A DNA stretch of 64,000 nt, taken from Prorocentrum cordatum. Lineage: Eukaryota; Sar; Dinophyceae; Prorocentrales; Prorocentraceae. Within the stretch, counting starts at the first letter, position 1. The number at the start of each line of letters is the position of its first letter. Location of the stretch: contig CAUYUJ010017860.1 in assembly GCA_963575745.1 (NCBI GenBank), positions 361,188 through 425,187 of the forward strand, read 5' to 3'. The notes under the pieces were generated by a model. The model made no database searches, was not told the origin of the DNA, and saw nothing but the letters and a program-made list of their open reading frames with translations. A program made the position numbers and the translations under genes. This document shows positions 44,395 through 55,084 of the stretch, in pieces.

Positions 44395-45566
44395 GCCATG
44401 GCTGGAGGTGCCCGAGCCGATCCAAGAGGAGGATTGGACATGTCACGGCATCGCTGGCTTCGGCGAAGCGTGTTTCCCACACGGGTCAGAGGAGGCGCCT
44501 ACCTTTGTCTTCGGCGACGCCAGCGGGGGCAAGCCACGAGTCGGACTCGCAGTGGCGGTTTTCTCTGACCTGACCCACGACATGATGATCGAGATCGGCG
44601 TCTGGGGCGGCCTCCCAGGCACAGCTCAGACGGTGGCGAGAGGCGAGTTGTACGCCCTGTACCTCGCCGTGCGCGGCGGCAACGGTAGCATCGTCTTCGT
44701 CACGGACAACGCTGCTGTATGTTCAGGCTGGTACAATGGCCATTCCGCCACCCCGTCAGGTGAAAATGCAGATTTGTGGTTTCTCATTGGAGCTGTCTTG
44801 AAGGCCCGTGGCACCCAGTTGTCAGTCACAGTCATCTTTGTGCACTCGCATCAGGAAGCAATAGACATGTGCCAGAGTAGGACCCCTGTGCCTTTCATTA
44901 TCGGAAATGCTGTTGCCGACGAGTTAGCGGGTGTAGCAGCGAGCTCCGTGCGTGTTAAGGCTGATGCACGTGCACGTCTGTATCGTACTGAACGCATGGC
45001 GTACCTTGTTCGGATGAGAATTCTCCTGAGCACGTTAGAAGCGATTGAGGCTGAGCAACAGTCTGAGGGCTCGGGGCCCCGTCTGAGGCACCCTGGACCT
45101 AGGCCCCCTGCCCCAATGGTCTGTAGTATGTTCAGCTCTCAGCATCAACTGTCTGTGTCAGGTCTTAGTTGTAATCGTTGCAAGGGGTCGACCTCTCAGG
45201 CCCAGAAGAAGGCCTGGCTGGACTCTCCGTGTTTCCCCCTTTCCACGGGCGATGGTGCAGTTTGGGAACCCCTACAGGGCAGCGGGTGCACGTTGGGGGG
45301 GATACGCCCATCCGTCTCACCGACTTAAATTTCATGCTGGACTGGGGGGTTGGTTTTGCACTACCTGTGGAAGCTTTGCAGCAGAGCAGCTGGCTAAGTT
45401 GTCCAGGGAATGTGACTACCTTTCTCGAATTCAACAGGTTTATGGCCCAAGCAATATAGCAAAGCTGAGCGAGCCAAGCGGGCCGCTGCGGGCAAGCCCG
45501 TTTAAGTTTGCTGTTTGGGGTCTGTATTAAGTAACCGGCATGGTCGCACTATCCGTAACTCCGTAA
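44395..45566 (+). mobile_element. 5'-truncated non-LTR retrotransposon remnant: RNase H and C-terminal zinc-binding tail
   Basis: The reading frame starts inside the segment just before RNase H. RNase H catalytic residues are all visible: Asp in VFGDASGG, Glu in ARGELYAL, Asp in VFVTDNAAV and Asp in GNAVADELAG. A zinc-binding tail follows: CNRCKGSTSQAQ, then after a frameshift near 45240 HPSHRLKFHAGLGG and WFCTTCGSF. It is therefore a pseudogene. It has the same layout as the 3' end of the element at 46656-53330 but is clearly diverged in protein, so it represents another subfamily. The 3' end runs into CTCCTGCTCCTCC. The TCC context on both sides and the 5' truncation fit target-primed reverse transcription. 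Confidence 0.85.
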
Positions 45567-46100
45567 CTCCTCCTGCTCCTCCTTCTCCTTCTCCTCCTCC
45601 TCTTATTATTGTTACTATGGCTACTATTACTAGTATCATTTGTCGTATCATTACTATTATGCTTAGTAGTAGCATTATTAGTAATAATATTATTAGTATT
45701 ATTACTAGTGTTATTACTATTATTAGTATTATTCGTCATATTATTAATACTATTTATAGTATTCATTATTAGTATGATTCTTATCAGTAATAGTATTATT
45801 ATTGGTATTATTGTGAGTAGTATGAGTATTATTATTATTATTATTATTATTATTTCTATTAAGATTAGTAGTAGTAGTGGTAGTGATACTATCATTATTA
45901 GTATTACTACTGCGATTATCTTTATTAGTATATTACTAGTAGTAGTATTGGTCGTATTATTACTATACGTATGCTTATTATTGTTATCAGTATGAACATT
46001 AGTATTGTTATTATGGCTATGAGTACTAGTATTACTACTATCATGAGTAATACTACGAATCCTGTGTATACTTATTAGTATCCTTATTCTTAGTCATAGT
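45567..46100. repeat. TCC tail then a long impure TTA/ATT tract
   Basis: TCC-like bases at 45567-45603 are followed by about 480 bases of ATTATTAGTA-type sequence. Similar AT-rich trinucleotide sequence occurs at 9190-9330 and 63240-63500. Confidence 0.9.
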
Positions 46101-46107
46101 ATAGGAT

Positions 46108-46655
46108 TCCTTCTTCTCCTCCTCCTCTTTTTCCTCCCCCTCCCCCTCCTCCTCCACCTCCCCCTTCTCCTCCCCCTTCCTCCTCCCCCGCCTCCTCCCC
46201 CTCCTCCTCCCCCTCCTCCCCCCCTCCTCCTCCCCCCCACTCCCCCTCCCCCTCCCCCTTCTCTCCCCCCCCTTCTTCCTCATCGTCCTCCTCCTCCTCC
46301 TCGCGTACCTCGACCCTCTCCTTCCTCTGTTTGTTCTCCTCCTCCTCTTCCTCCTCTCCTCCTCCTCCTCCTCTCCTCCTCCTTTTCGTCCTCCCCCTCC
46401 CCTCCCCTCCCCTCCCCCTCCTCTCCTCCTCCTCCTCCTCCTCCTCCTCCTCCTCCTCCTCCCCTCCTCCTCCCCTCTCTCTCCTCCTCTTCCTCCCCTC
46501 ATCCTCCTCCTCTCATCCTCCTCCTCCTCCTCCTCCTCCTCCTCCTCCCCTCCTCCTCCTCCCTCCCCCTCTTCCTCCCCCTCTCCTCCTCCTCCTCCTC
46601 CCTCCTCTCCTCCTCCTCCTCCTCCTCCTCCTCCCCCTCCTCCTCCCCCCTCAAG
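46108..46655. repeat. Long TCC-rich microsatellite, 5' flank of the large retroelement
   Basis: About 545 bases of CTCCTCC/CCCTCC. The retroelement begins immediately after it. Confidence 0.95.
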
Positions 46656-46713
46656 CAACTTGGGCCCGAGTTTGGGCCCGTCCCGTGGGCTTCCGAGGAG
46701 CGATTGAGGGACT

Positions 46714-46733
46714 TTGTCTGTTCCCCCCGCCAG
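46714..46733 (+). promoter_or_regulatory. Candidate spliced-leader acceptor upstream of ORF1
   Basis: A pyrimidine-rich stretch TTTGTCTGTTCCCCCCGCCAG ends in AG 35 bases before the ORF1 ATG at 46769. Dinoflagellate mRNAs receive their leader at such AG sites. The evidence is only positional. Confidence 0.3.
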
Positions 46734-46768
46734 GTCAGAACGTACACCGACTAACACACGGGAGAGCA

Positions 46769-47936
46769 ATGGCTACTGCGCAGAAGCGATGGACCCGCTG
46801 TGAGAGTTGCAACAGGTGCGAGTGGAACACCATCCTTCGCCGTCAGAACCTCGTCTGCAGTGGTTGCAAATTCAAAGTCAAGTTGTTCCGCCCCAGGGGG
46901 CGTGTGCAGTTCGACGAGAGTCAAGACGAGGACGGGTTCTACGACGCAGACAGCGGCAATGAATCTGAATCTGCTTCGGGTCCTGGACAGCCACGTCCAC
47001 CAGGCATACTGAGGCGGGCGCCGTCTCCGAACCGCACCAGCGGCAAGGGCTTCAAGGACGGCGGCGACGCGCAATACCACATCCGTCAGGCTCTGGCGGC
47101 GGTGACTGATCCAGTGGTGGAAAAGGACCTCGAGGCGCAGATCGCCAAGCTCAGCCAGGCGGCCGACAAGGAACCAGGGCTGGGCGTGGTCGAGGCTTTG
47201 CGCCGCGCGGACGGCGCCAAGCGCAATGCTGAGCATGTACACGAACAAGCAGTCGCGGCAGTAATTCGCATACGTAACAACCTGGCTGTTGCAGAGGCGA
47301 AGGAAGCTACGGCGGCCATCGATCTAGCCAAGGCTGTCGACGCCCGCAAGGTTGCGGTCATGGCAGTCACAGAGGCGGAGGGCCTCGGTGGCACTCCACA
47401 GGGCGTTGAGGAATGCGAAAAGAAGATCATCAATGTTGAGTGGGACGAGACGTTCTTTGGCAGCATCGACGGGCTCGACGCCACTCCCGAAGAAGGCAGT
47501 GCTGCTCACACTCGAGCAGCAGATCAAAGGCGCGCAGGCCCAATTCCAGGAGAAGGAGTCAGAGCTGCAGAAGTGGCTCGCAGACATGAAAGAACATCGG
47601 CGTATCATCGAGGACAAGGCTGCGAAGAAGCGCAAGGCGGAGAGCGGCGAGAAGCAGCAGGACGAGCAGCCGTCGGCCGAGGCCTCGAATGCTCAAGCAG
47701 CTGCGGGTGGAGCAGGTGCTGAGGGCTCCACGGGCCCCGCAGCGGCGGCAGCGGCCAGCCGGGCCACGTCGCCTTCCGAGGGCTCCGCCGCCAACGCCAA
47801 CGACCAGCAGCGCATCGAGGTGGATGCCAAGAAGCTGTCGGAGGCCAAGTTTGCAGCGGCTGCCGTGGCAGCTAAGGCCAAAGGCAAGGGGGCGGCTGCA
47901 TCGGCCACGGCGGCTGGAGGCGATCAATCACATTGA
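46769..47936 (+). pseudogene. Retrotransposon ORF1: zinc-ribbon, coiled-coil protein, one frameshift
   Basis: It starts MATAQKRWTRCESC. Cys11-x2-Cys14 and Cys30-x2-Cys33 resemble a zinc ribbon, suited to nucleic-acid binding. An acidic stretch follows (DESQDEDGFYDADSG). From about residue 85 to 215 the sequence is Ala/Glu/Lys-rich with coiled-coil character. The frame shifts by +1 near 47495: the first frame ends at 47722, while the other continues with LTLEQQIKGAQAQFQEKESE to a basic, Ala-rich end (SEAKFAAAAVAAKAKGKGA). By analogy with ORF1 proteins it would coat the element RNA. Its TGA stop at 47934 lies in the same frame as the endonuclease that follows. Confidence 0.75.
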
Positions 47937-47977
47937 CTAGGGGTAGCAGGTCAGCCTCGACCTGCACAAGTCGAGGC
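47934..47977 (+). promoter_or_regulatory. Possible stop-codon readthrough site: TGA CTA G plus downstream hairpins
   Basis: TGA at 47934-47936 is followed by CTAG. After 9 bases comes a perfect 7-bp stem, 47946-47952 with 47959-47965 (GCAGGTC/GACCTGC). An alternative 8-bp stem pairs 47954-47961 with 47970-47977 (GCCTCGAC/GTCGAGGC). The frame continues open into the endonuclease. UGA-CUA with a nearby stem-loop is a known readthrough signature in other systems; use here is inference. Confidence 0.4.
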
Positions 47978-48947
47978 ACATGGGCAGACATATGATATTA
48001 CCAGGGTAGTTTATGCTAATATCACTTCGCTGTCTGGCAATGGGAAGGCGTGGAAGTACGTAGAAGCCAAGTCCAGAGAATACTCATATTTTGACCTGAC
48101 GGAGACTCACGTTCACTTGAAGTCTGAGATCAAGAGTTTTGACAGCAGGAGTCGCCAGCTTCGACTTCGCTTGCATCACACCGCTGCACGACGCTCTGGC
48201 AAGCTCGTCAGCAAGAACAAGGTTGCCCGCTCAAACGAAGAGGGCGAGTTCTTCATTGCCCAGGCTCACCTTCAGGCTAGGAAGCTGGAGCAAACGTATG
48301 TTGCATCCAAGCATCTCCGAGACCCTCACCAAACAGCTTTGGATGGGTTTCTTCCGATGGTGCTGGAGTTTGCCCGTTATTCCCTCGTAGTTATCCTAAT
48401 GTACGGACACCGATCCATTCAGATGCGCGGCAAGAACAGGTTGCGGTTCCAGAGGATCGGAGCCCTGGTCAAGGCGCTGAAGACGCCGTGGGCGCTGTGC
48501 GGGGACTTCAACATGACCCAAGAGGTTCTCTCCAAGGCAGTTTTCCCCCAGCAGCTGGACGCAGTCATCCGCGCTGCGGACGCGGAGGGGGCCTGCAGGC
48601 AGAAGAACGGCAAGCCAGACACCATGATCGATTATTTGGTATGCAGCCGCTCGTCTCTGCCATTCATTTCCGACATTTTGCCCACGCGCGCGGCCCCCTG
48701 GCGACCACGCATTGGGCTAGCAATGCAATTCAGGAGTTCAGGACTATCGTTGCAGACTCGAGTGCTGAATCTCCCGAGGAAGCTTCCTCAGGCAGCAAGG
48801 CCCAAGACGGAGTCCACGCCTGACTCCAAGTCTTCTCGAGCCAAGCTGGAGCGCGCTGTTGCCCGAGCCCCGGCCCAGGAAAAAACGGTCGCTGATGTGC
48901 GAAGCATTGTTTGGGGATTGCCACCCGCCTGTGGAGCGGCCGCGTGA
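47937..48947 (+). pseudogene. Retrotransposon AP-like endonuclease domain
   Basis: It is continuous in frame from the codon after the ORF1 stop. Motifs of the APE/exonuclease-phosphatase fold are visible: Asn in VVYANITSLS, Glu in LTETHVH, Asp/Asn in LCGDFNM and Asp in TMIDYLVCSRS. The terminal motif reads PWRPRIGL where family members usually show a His, so the last catalytic residue may be lost. It would nick the target DNA for priming. The frame ends at TGA 48945. Related coding (RDPNTPDAAAVSNKRECE) continues in another frame to 49044, indicating a frameshift near 48900. Confidence 0.8.
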
Positions 48948-49707
48948 CCCCAACACTCCCGACGCGGCAGCGGTGTCAAATAAGAGGGAGTGCGAGGCCG
49001 CTGGCCATGATTTGGCTCTCCTGCTCGACGAGGAAGACCCGTGAGCTGATGAGCTTAATTTTTGTGGTTTGGACCCCGCCCACTCAACTGCTTTGGAGGC
49101 GTCTGTGGGGCTGTCGTCGTCGGGGCCGTCGGTTGGCGGTCTGTCTGGGGCCCCTGGGCTTGTCGGGGCTCTTCCTGGGGCTGGTGCTGGGCCCTCTCCT
49201 GGTGCGTCGGCCCCACAGCAGGTCATCGAGGGCTTGGGGGAGTCTAGGATGCACGTGCAGTCTGTTAATGCTAGGCCAGCGGTGCCTCAGGTTCCCACCC
49301 CCCCACTTAATTTGGGGCACCCCCGTCGTTAGATGGTAGTGGCAAGGCGTGCTCGAGATGTGACCCTGATGTGGCGGTCCCTGTCTGTTTTGCCATCCCA
49401 GGCGAGGTGTGGTCAAGTGCCGAGTGTGACGCTGGCGCTATGCCTTGTGAGTCGATGTGGGCCCCGGTATCGCCGCATCTTCGTGCCTCCGTAGCCTTTT
49501 TGGCTTAACCCTGCTGGGTGCTCATCGGTTTTCTATGTGTACGCCTCCTGGGCCACAGCGGCCGAGAACAGCATCTTGTCTCATCGCGGTCTACAGGTCA
49601 CGCCTGGACCCTCGCGTGCAGAGGGGCCCAGTGTTTCAGTTCAGGCGTTGCGCCAAACGCTGCGCATTCGCGAATTGCCGCTGCGAGATCAGAGGAGCCA
49701 GTGGTGA
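48948..49707 (+). pseudogene. Retrotransposon linker between endonuclease and reverse transcriptase, broken
   Basis: One frame reads DPAHSTALEASVGLSSSG and on (Gly/Ser/Pro-rich) to a TAG at 49330-49332. Another frame resumes at once with DGSGKACSRCDPDVAVPVCF to TAA at 49506, then stays open to 49850. The Cys-x2-Cys pair may be part of a small zinc site. Two stops and at least two frame changes show decay. Confidence 0.55.
49488..49509 (+). other. Spliced-leader-like 22-mer
   Basis: TCCGTAGCCTTTTTGGCTTA and the next two bases match the dinoflagellate spliced leader consensus (DCCGTAGCCATTTTGGCTCA then AG) at 19 of 22 positions. It lies within the linker, where it also encodes ASVAFLA and a stop. 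It could be a relic of a trans-spliced RNA that was reverse-transcribed, or a chance match. Confidence 0.45.
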
Positions 49708-52645
49708 ACAAGAATTCACGCAGTTCTCAAAGGACATCAGGGCCACAGGCAGAGAGGCAACGGAGAGAAGCAGATTCAACCGTGTATCTCAGCGAAATTG
49801 TGCCTACACGGATCTCGTCCGACAGGGGCGCATTTACTGATCAAGGCTGACAGGGGCCCGTCTTGGGCCCACTGGCTAGCTATCCTCCAGAACCCGCCCT
49901 CTGTCACGGTCGAGAACTTAGCATGGCATGCGATGTCTTCGCGGAAGGACATGGAAAGGGCCCAACGGGTCTCGCTGCATGAGCCGCTGCAGGATGTCAA
50001 GAATTGGGTTGTGAACGGCAAGTCATCTCAAGGTATTCTTCACCGTGCGTTGAAGCCCCAGCCACTACCGCCGCAGGAAAATATTGTCGGAGCCGAAGTC
50101 GCATTCCACCCCAAGGGTCTCATGGGCGTCAAGCAGGCCGAGTTCGCCAGGCTATGGGCTCCAGTACCTATGGACAAACAGCAGGTGATCGAGACCTTTC
50201 GTGTCGTCCGGGAATATGCTGGATTCAACGAGCTGGAACCCATCCAAGCTGACGGTGTATACGCCACGGCAGCCAAGGCGTCGGCCCGAGCGGGCCTAGG
50301 AGTGAATATGTTCACGCCAGTTGACTTTCAAAGACTACCGCGGGGGGCAATTTCAGAGATGGCATCGATTCTCCAGGCGATTGAATCCACACTCGCTTGG
50401 CCAATTCAGCGGACGATGGTCCTTTGCAGGCTCGTGCCGAAGAAGCGAACTCGAGATCGTGCCATAGGTATCCTCACCATGGTGGCGAGGCTTTGGTCGC
50501 TGCTTCGCGAGCCGCTGGTCAAGTCATGGTCTGCTCAGAATAGTGCGACATGGGATGCGGCCGTCGAGGGCAACTCGAGTTTAAGAGAAGCCTACCCCAG
50601 GGCCATCGACGAGGAGATGGCGCATTCCATGAATATGAATTTCGGACACGCCATCATAGATGTGCACCAATTTTATGACTCTATCCCAAAGGGATTTGCA
50701 AGCACGCGCGGCCCTCAAGATGGGATTTCCCCATGTTATTTTATACCTGGAACTGGTTCAATGCGTGATGTGCAGGTGTCTTGTTCAAGAAGGTGCCTCT
50801 TCAAATCCCTTCGAACCTAGTCATGAGATAGTGCAAGGTTTACGGTCTGGCACCAGATTCGCAAGAATCATGACATACTTCATCATGGATACAATTACGT
50901 CATCAAGCCCGCATACGGGGCAAAGAGTTTGGACCGATTACATCTCGCAGACAATTACAGGGTCGGCTCATTCAGTCAGTCAAAGTCTCATCAAAGTGAT
51001 TGTTGACACTGGCAAAGCTTTAGCCAGGAGAAAGCTCCAGATTTCGCCGAAACCGGTTGTTATGTGCACTAAGATGGAAGATGCCACAGCAGTGGCGAGG
51101 GCGGTGCGTCTTCGGGGATTCAAAGTTGTTGCGGTTAAACAGGTTACGTATCTGGGCATTGATTTCAGCTGCGGCCGACATGGTCGCGGGCAGCGCGTCA
51201 AAAGGAATGGCGAACACAAGCTGGTGAGCTACAAAATCAAAAAGTTTTCGAAGGCCGCCAAACAATCTCGTCAAGTATCAAAGTTGGAAGAAGTTGGAGC
51301 CCAACCTGCGGGAGGCTACGGTTTCCAGGTACACGGCATGTTCGGGCAGCAACTCGCCGAGTTCCGCAGGAGGTTAGGAGCATCGTGCGCATCAGCTACC
51401 AAGGGGCGCTGCCTCACCACGTTGCTCGATCTAAGGGCCAGCGGTATGGATCCAGCAGTCTCGATGGCAACGCGTACGATTGACCTCTGGCTATCAATGT
51501 GGCAGTCGCAGCCCAACCTGAGGAAAAGCATCGCACATGTCTGGCCGTCTGTGGTCGCCAGAATGCAGCAGTTACCTCCTCGGGAGCAGGCTCGCGCAGT
51601 GCAAGGGCCCATCTCGGCGCAGCTGTTGAGAATTGGATGGAACCCTTCGTCACCATCGGCGTGGTCCTACACCAGTTTGCAGGGCACTGTAGAAGAATGG
51701 CACTTTCCAGACAGTTGCTACACGGGGGTCAAGGATTTGGACAGTCACGCTGTCCTCCTTCAGGATGTCAAGGAAGCAGCTCACAGGATTTTGTGGCGTA
51801 GTGCTAGCCAGCATTATTGTGGATCAGGTATTGAAGATGGTGTCAGCAATGTGTCACTACGTCAGTTGTTGGATCATCTTGCTCAACAGCGACATGGTTC
51901 CCGCTTATCCGAAGTTATGCTAAATATTGCAACAGGAGGGGCATGGACCAAGCAACGAAAGAAGGACACGCTGCCTAGATCTGCGGGCGATGGGGTTTGT
52001 GATCGTTGCCGCCAACATGACGAGACACCTGTGCACAGGTATTGGACATGCCCCGTGAATGTTGGATCAAAGGCATACTCATTTTCAGAGTCGCTAGTGC
52101 CAAAGGCCATAGCGCAGGCTGAATCTTGCGAGGCGTACTGGCTCCGAGGCTTGCTTCCCCAACATCTGGTAGCTGTCCCTCCGCCGCCTGATCAACCATG
52201 CTGGTGGTATGCGGGCTTCGACCAACTGGAGCCAGGCTGCATGGGACATGGCACCGAGAGCAGCCCAATATGGATATTCGGAGACGCCAGCGGAGGGCCT
52301 GACACGCACTCGCCGATCATGCGCAGAGTCGGCATTGCAATTGTACGAATGACCAACCTTCGTGTACCAAAGGCAGCTTCTTGTATTGCAGGTTCCCTGA
52401 TTGGCCTAAGACAAGTTGTGGCTCGGGGAGAGCTGGTCGCTTTTCTCATGGCACTTACACACACGCGAGGACACCTCGTGTTTGTCACAGATTGTGATTC
52501 TGTGGTCGAAGGCTGGTACGCGTCCAAGGCAGACAATCCGACTGGCCAAGATGCAGACGTATGGAATCAGATGTCCCAAGTGTCAAGAGGCAGACATATC
52601 GCAGCTCTTTTCACACATTCACATTTCACGGCAGAACAGATCTGA
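49708..52645 (+). pseudogene. Retrotransposon reverse transcriptase and start of RNase H, frameshifted
   Basis: The first part (to about 50690) shows the finger and palm region: LCRLVPKKRTRDRAIGIL, then LWSLLREPLVKSW, and motif A AIIDVHQFYDSI with the first catalytic Asp. The frame then changes and continues with motif B (GLRSGTRFARIMTYF). The motif C position reads RVWTDYISQT, where (Y/W)xDD is expected, so the second Asp of the pair is replaced by Tyr. The later part has SPKPVVM and GIDFSCGRHGRG, then a Cys/His cluster (CDRCRQHDETPVHRYWTCP), then RNase H start WIFGDASGG, ARGELVAFL and VFVTDCDSVV. The altered YxDD motif and the frameshift make it inactive. Confidence 0.85.
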
Positions 52646-53295
52646 TCGTTGGCAACGCAGTGGCCGACGAGTTGGCAGGATACGCAGCAAGGTCGGCCAG
52701 GGTTCCAGAACATATGCGAGCGCGAGTGTTGCAGGAGGAGCACCAGATCTTCCAGGTGCGCACGAGGCTGCTCAGAGTCACGTTGGACAGCATGGCGGCG
52801 TCCGACGCTGCGGAGGCCGAGGCCAGGATCGTGAGAGGGAAGGCTACCGTCATCCCTCCCCCTCCCCCTCCTCCCTCTGCTAGTGCTGTTAATGCGTTTC
52901 TGTTTGATCATGTTTTGTCGGAGGATCGTCAGAGATGTCTTAAATGTTTTTGTTCGGCCTCCAAAGCCACCATGAAAGCCTGGTGGACCACGCAGTGTCC
53001 TGAGCTTTATAATGTCGACGGGGTTATTAAGTCTCCTAAGGTGGGGGAACGTATTCATATTGCGGGGGCCTGGGCGCACCAATCTCACACCCTTAATGTG
53101 CATACGTCCCTGGGCACTTGGTTCTGCACTAAGTGCGGAGCCATCGCCGAGAAGCTGAATAAACTGCTTAGCAAGGCTTGTTCGGGTAGGATCAATCAGA
53201 ATCGGCAGGAGTACCTCGATCGGATTGCGGCTCACAGGAAGCCGAAAGTCCTCAGCCAGGCCGAGCAGAAGGCCAGGCGTTCGAGTGTTATGTAA
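52600..53295 (+). pseudogene. Retrotransposon RNase H end and C-terminal zinc-binding tail
   Basis: After a frame change near 52640 the RNase H continues with IVGNAVADELAGYAA, which carries the last catalytic Asp. The tail has CLKCFCSASKATMKAWW and a distal Cys, then HQSHTLNVHTSLGTW, FCTKCG and LSKACSG, a conserved His/Cys arrangement also present in the truncated copy at 44395-45566. Such tails bind nucleic acid in other non-LTR elements. The stop at 53293 precedes a short 3' untranslated region and TCC repeats. Confidence 0.82.
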
Positions 53296-53330
53296 TCCGT
53301 TTCTTTTAACACTAACTTGCATTGCGCAAC

Positions 53331-53566
53331 GGGCTCCTCCTCCTCCTCCCCCTCCTCCCCCTCCTCTCCTCCTCCTCTTCCTCCTCCCCCTCCCCCACTC
53401 CTCCCTCCTCCTCCTCCCCCCTCTCTCCTCCTCCTCCTCCTTCTCCTCCTCCCCCTCCTCCCCTCCTCCCTCCTCCCTCCTCCCCCCCTCCTCCTCCTCC
53501 TCCCCCTCCTCCTCCTCCTCCTCCTCCTCCTCCTCCTCCTCCTCCTCCTCCTCCTCCTACTCCCCC
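53331..53566. repeat. TCC-rich microsatellite, 3' flank of the large retroelement
   Basis: About 235 bases of CTCCTCC with CCC interruptions, pure at 53505-53560. Confidence 0.95.
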
Positions 53567-54350
53567 CACAAGACGGGACCTCCACGTAGCCGCTCCACTG
53601 GCGCGTCTGCAGCTCCCTGGGAGAGCCGTCGGACTCCACGTAGCCCGGCAGGGCCGAGATCCGGTCGCCGTCGCGCGCCCCGCGCGCGCACTGTGGGGAC
53701 AGCAAGCGACCACAACCACATCGAGGGAAGCACCCCGGGGGATGTCTTGCGCATGCTAATCTGGACGCCCGAAATGGGTACGGAAAGAAGGGGTGCGATG
53801 CCCAACAAGAAATGCTGCCCCAAACCAACAGCGGCCGCGGTTGGGCAGGCGGTCTCCTGTCTCAAATGGACACAGGCCGCGGCGACACCGTCAGCGAGTC
53901 CTGTTGGGCATTGTACCCAGTCTTTCCGTGCCCATGTCGTTCGTGCCGAGCCAAGGACGGTCAGAACACCGAAGCCAGCGTGGTACCGGTTGAGGTCGAT
54001 GTGGGCGTCCCAGACGGCCAAACCGACCACAACCACCACCACAGTGTTCGTGTCGGAGCCGGTGGGTTCTCCCTCGAGGGGCCCTCTAGACGAGAATAAT
54101 CAACTTAGCCATGGTTGTGAATCTTGGCTTTGCGGCCAGCCTGGGGAGGAAATGAGAGGGGGCGGGCTTTCTCAGAAGGCTCGGGGGCGGGCTTTCTCAG
54201 AAGGCTCGGAAGCCCCCGAACCTCGTGAGATGTGAAGACAGAAAGGAAACTTCTCAGAAGGCCAGACGCCTTCTGAGAAGCCCCGCCGCCTTCTGAGAAG
54301 GCCTTCTCCTCCTCACTTCTAAGACGAAGCCAGGACGAGGATCACATTGA
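53567..54350. other. Spacer with CTTCTCAGAAGG palindromes, no gene recognised
   Basis: The part at 53750-53960 has a loose direct duplication (GGGCATTG and GCCCAACA motifs). The part at 54160-54310 carries TTTCTCAGAAGGCTCGG twice, then CTTCTCAGAAGGCC and CTTCTGAGAAGCC. Confidence 0.5.
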
Positions 54351-55080
54351 GTGAGGATACATCGAGAGTCTCTGAGATCTGGCGGCTCTGGAGGATGTCT
54401 CGGGCGCCGCGGCCTTTTCAGAGCGTTCCGGAACGCTCCGATAACGGTCCGGTGATGCTCTGGAACGGGTTTACAATAGAAGCTCGACCACAAGAAACCT
54501 TCCACGAGAAACCCATCCCTGAGACCTCGGGGCGTCAATTGATTTTCGATGTGGGGACGTCGCGATTTCCATGCAGCAGAACCATCGGAAACCCCAAAAA
54601 ACCAGAGGTACCCTGGAGGCAATCAAGGTGTTTCTTGGCATGGGCTTCCGCTGCATCCTCGTCCTGGCCCCGTCAGGAATCTCACTGCCCCCCCCCTCGC
54701 TCGCCTTCGGTCGGGCATGTCCCCCTACAGATCCTGGGCGATTTTATTTGTTTTTTTTTTTACAAAAATTATAGCCGGAGTGCAGTATCCCCAAACAGGG
54801 TTTTTCGACCCACTGCGGTTTCCAAGGTCGATTGCGTGCCCGTCCAGTGCGGGCTGGCATGGCATGTTAAAACATGCCTCCTCCTCCTCATCCTCCTCCT
54901 CCTCCTCCACCTCCTCTTCATCCCGAACGGCATCTCGGAGCCTAGAGTTGCGAGGATGTGTCCAGCGTAACGGGCTGGACCACCTCGCGCGCGGCATCTC
55001 GGACCCCAGAGTTGCGACGATGTCTCTGGCGAAACGTGGTGCGAGGAAGTCTCAGGCGAAACGGGCCGGACCACCTCGAG
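54351..55080. other. Spacer with one end of a family B element
   Basis: GGTCGGGCATGTCCCCCTAC at 54709-54728 matches the family B end, but no partner end was found within 250 bases. The first loose units of the 64-bp minisatellite (ACCACCTCGCGC, GTTGCGA motifs) appear at 54945-55105. A short TCC run lies at 54880-54915. Confidence 0.5.
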
Positions 55081-55084
55081 CGCG

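Larger units (their letters stand above)
46656..53330 (+). mobile_element. Near-complete, decayed non-LTR retrotransposon (APE endonuclease, RT, RNase H)
   Basis: About 6.7 kb between TCC tracts. The order is: leader, ORF1 with zinc ribbon and coiled coil (46769-47936), AP-type endonuclease (47937-48947), low-complexity linker (48948-49700), reverse transcriptase (about 49708-51300), connecting region, RNase H (about 52265-52690) and zinc-binding tail (to 53295), then a short 3' untranslated region ending GCAACGGG before CTCCTCC. There are no LTRs. RNase H plus AP endonuclease places it near the I/R1/Tad-like clades by family knowledge. At least six frameshifts and several stops separate the parts, so this copy cannot make a full polyprotein. 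Confidence 0.9.

Noticed and set aside
43612-45328. Protein frames spanning the N gap
   Set aside because: The gap length is arbitrary, so continuity of frame across it means nothing. Only the part after 44395 is real retroelement sequence.
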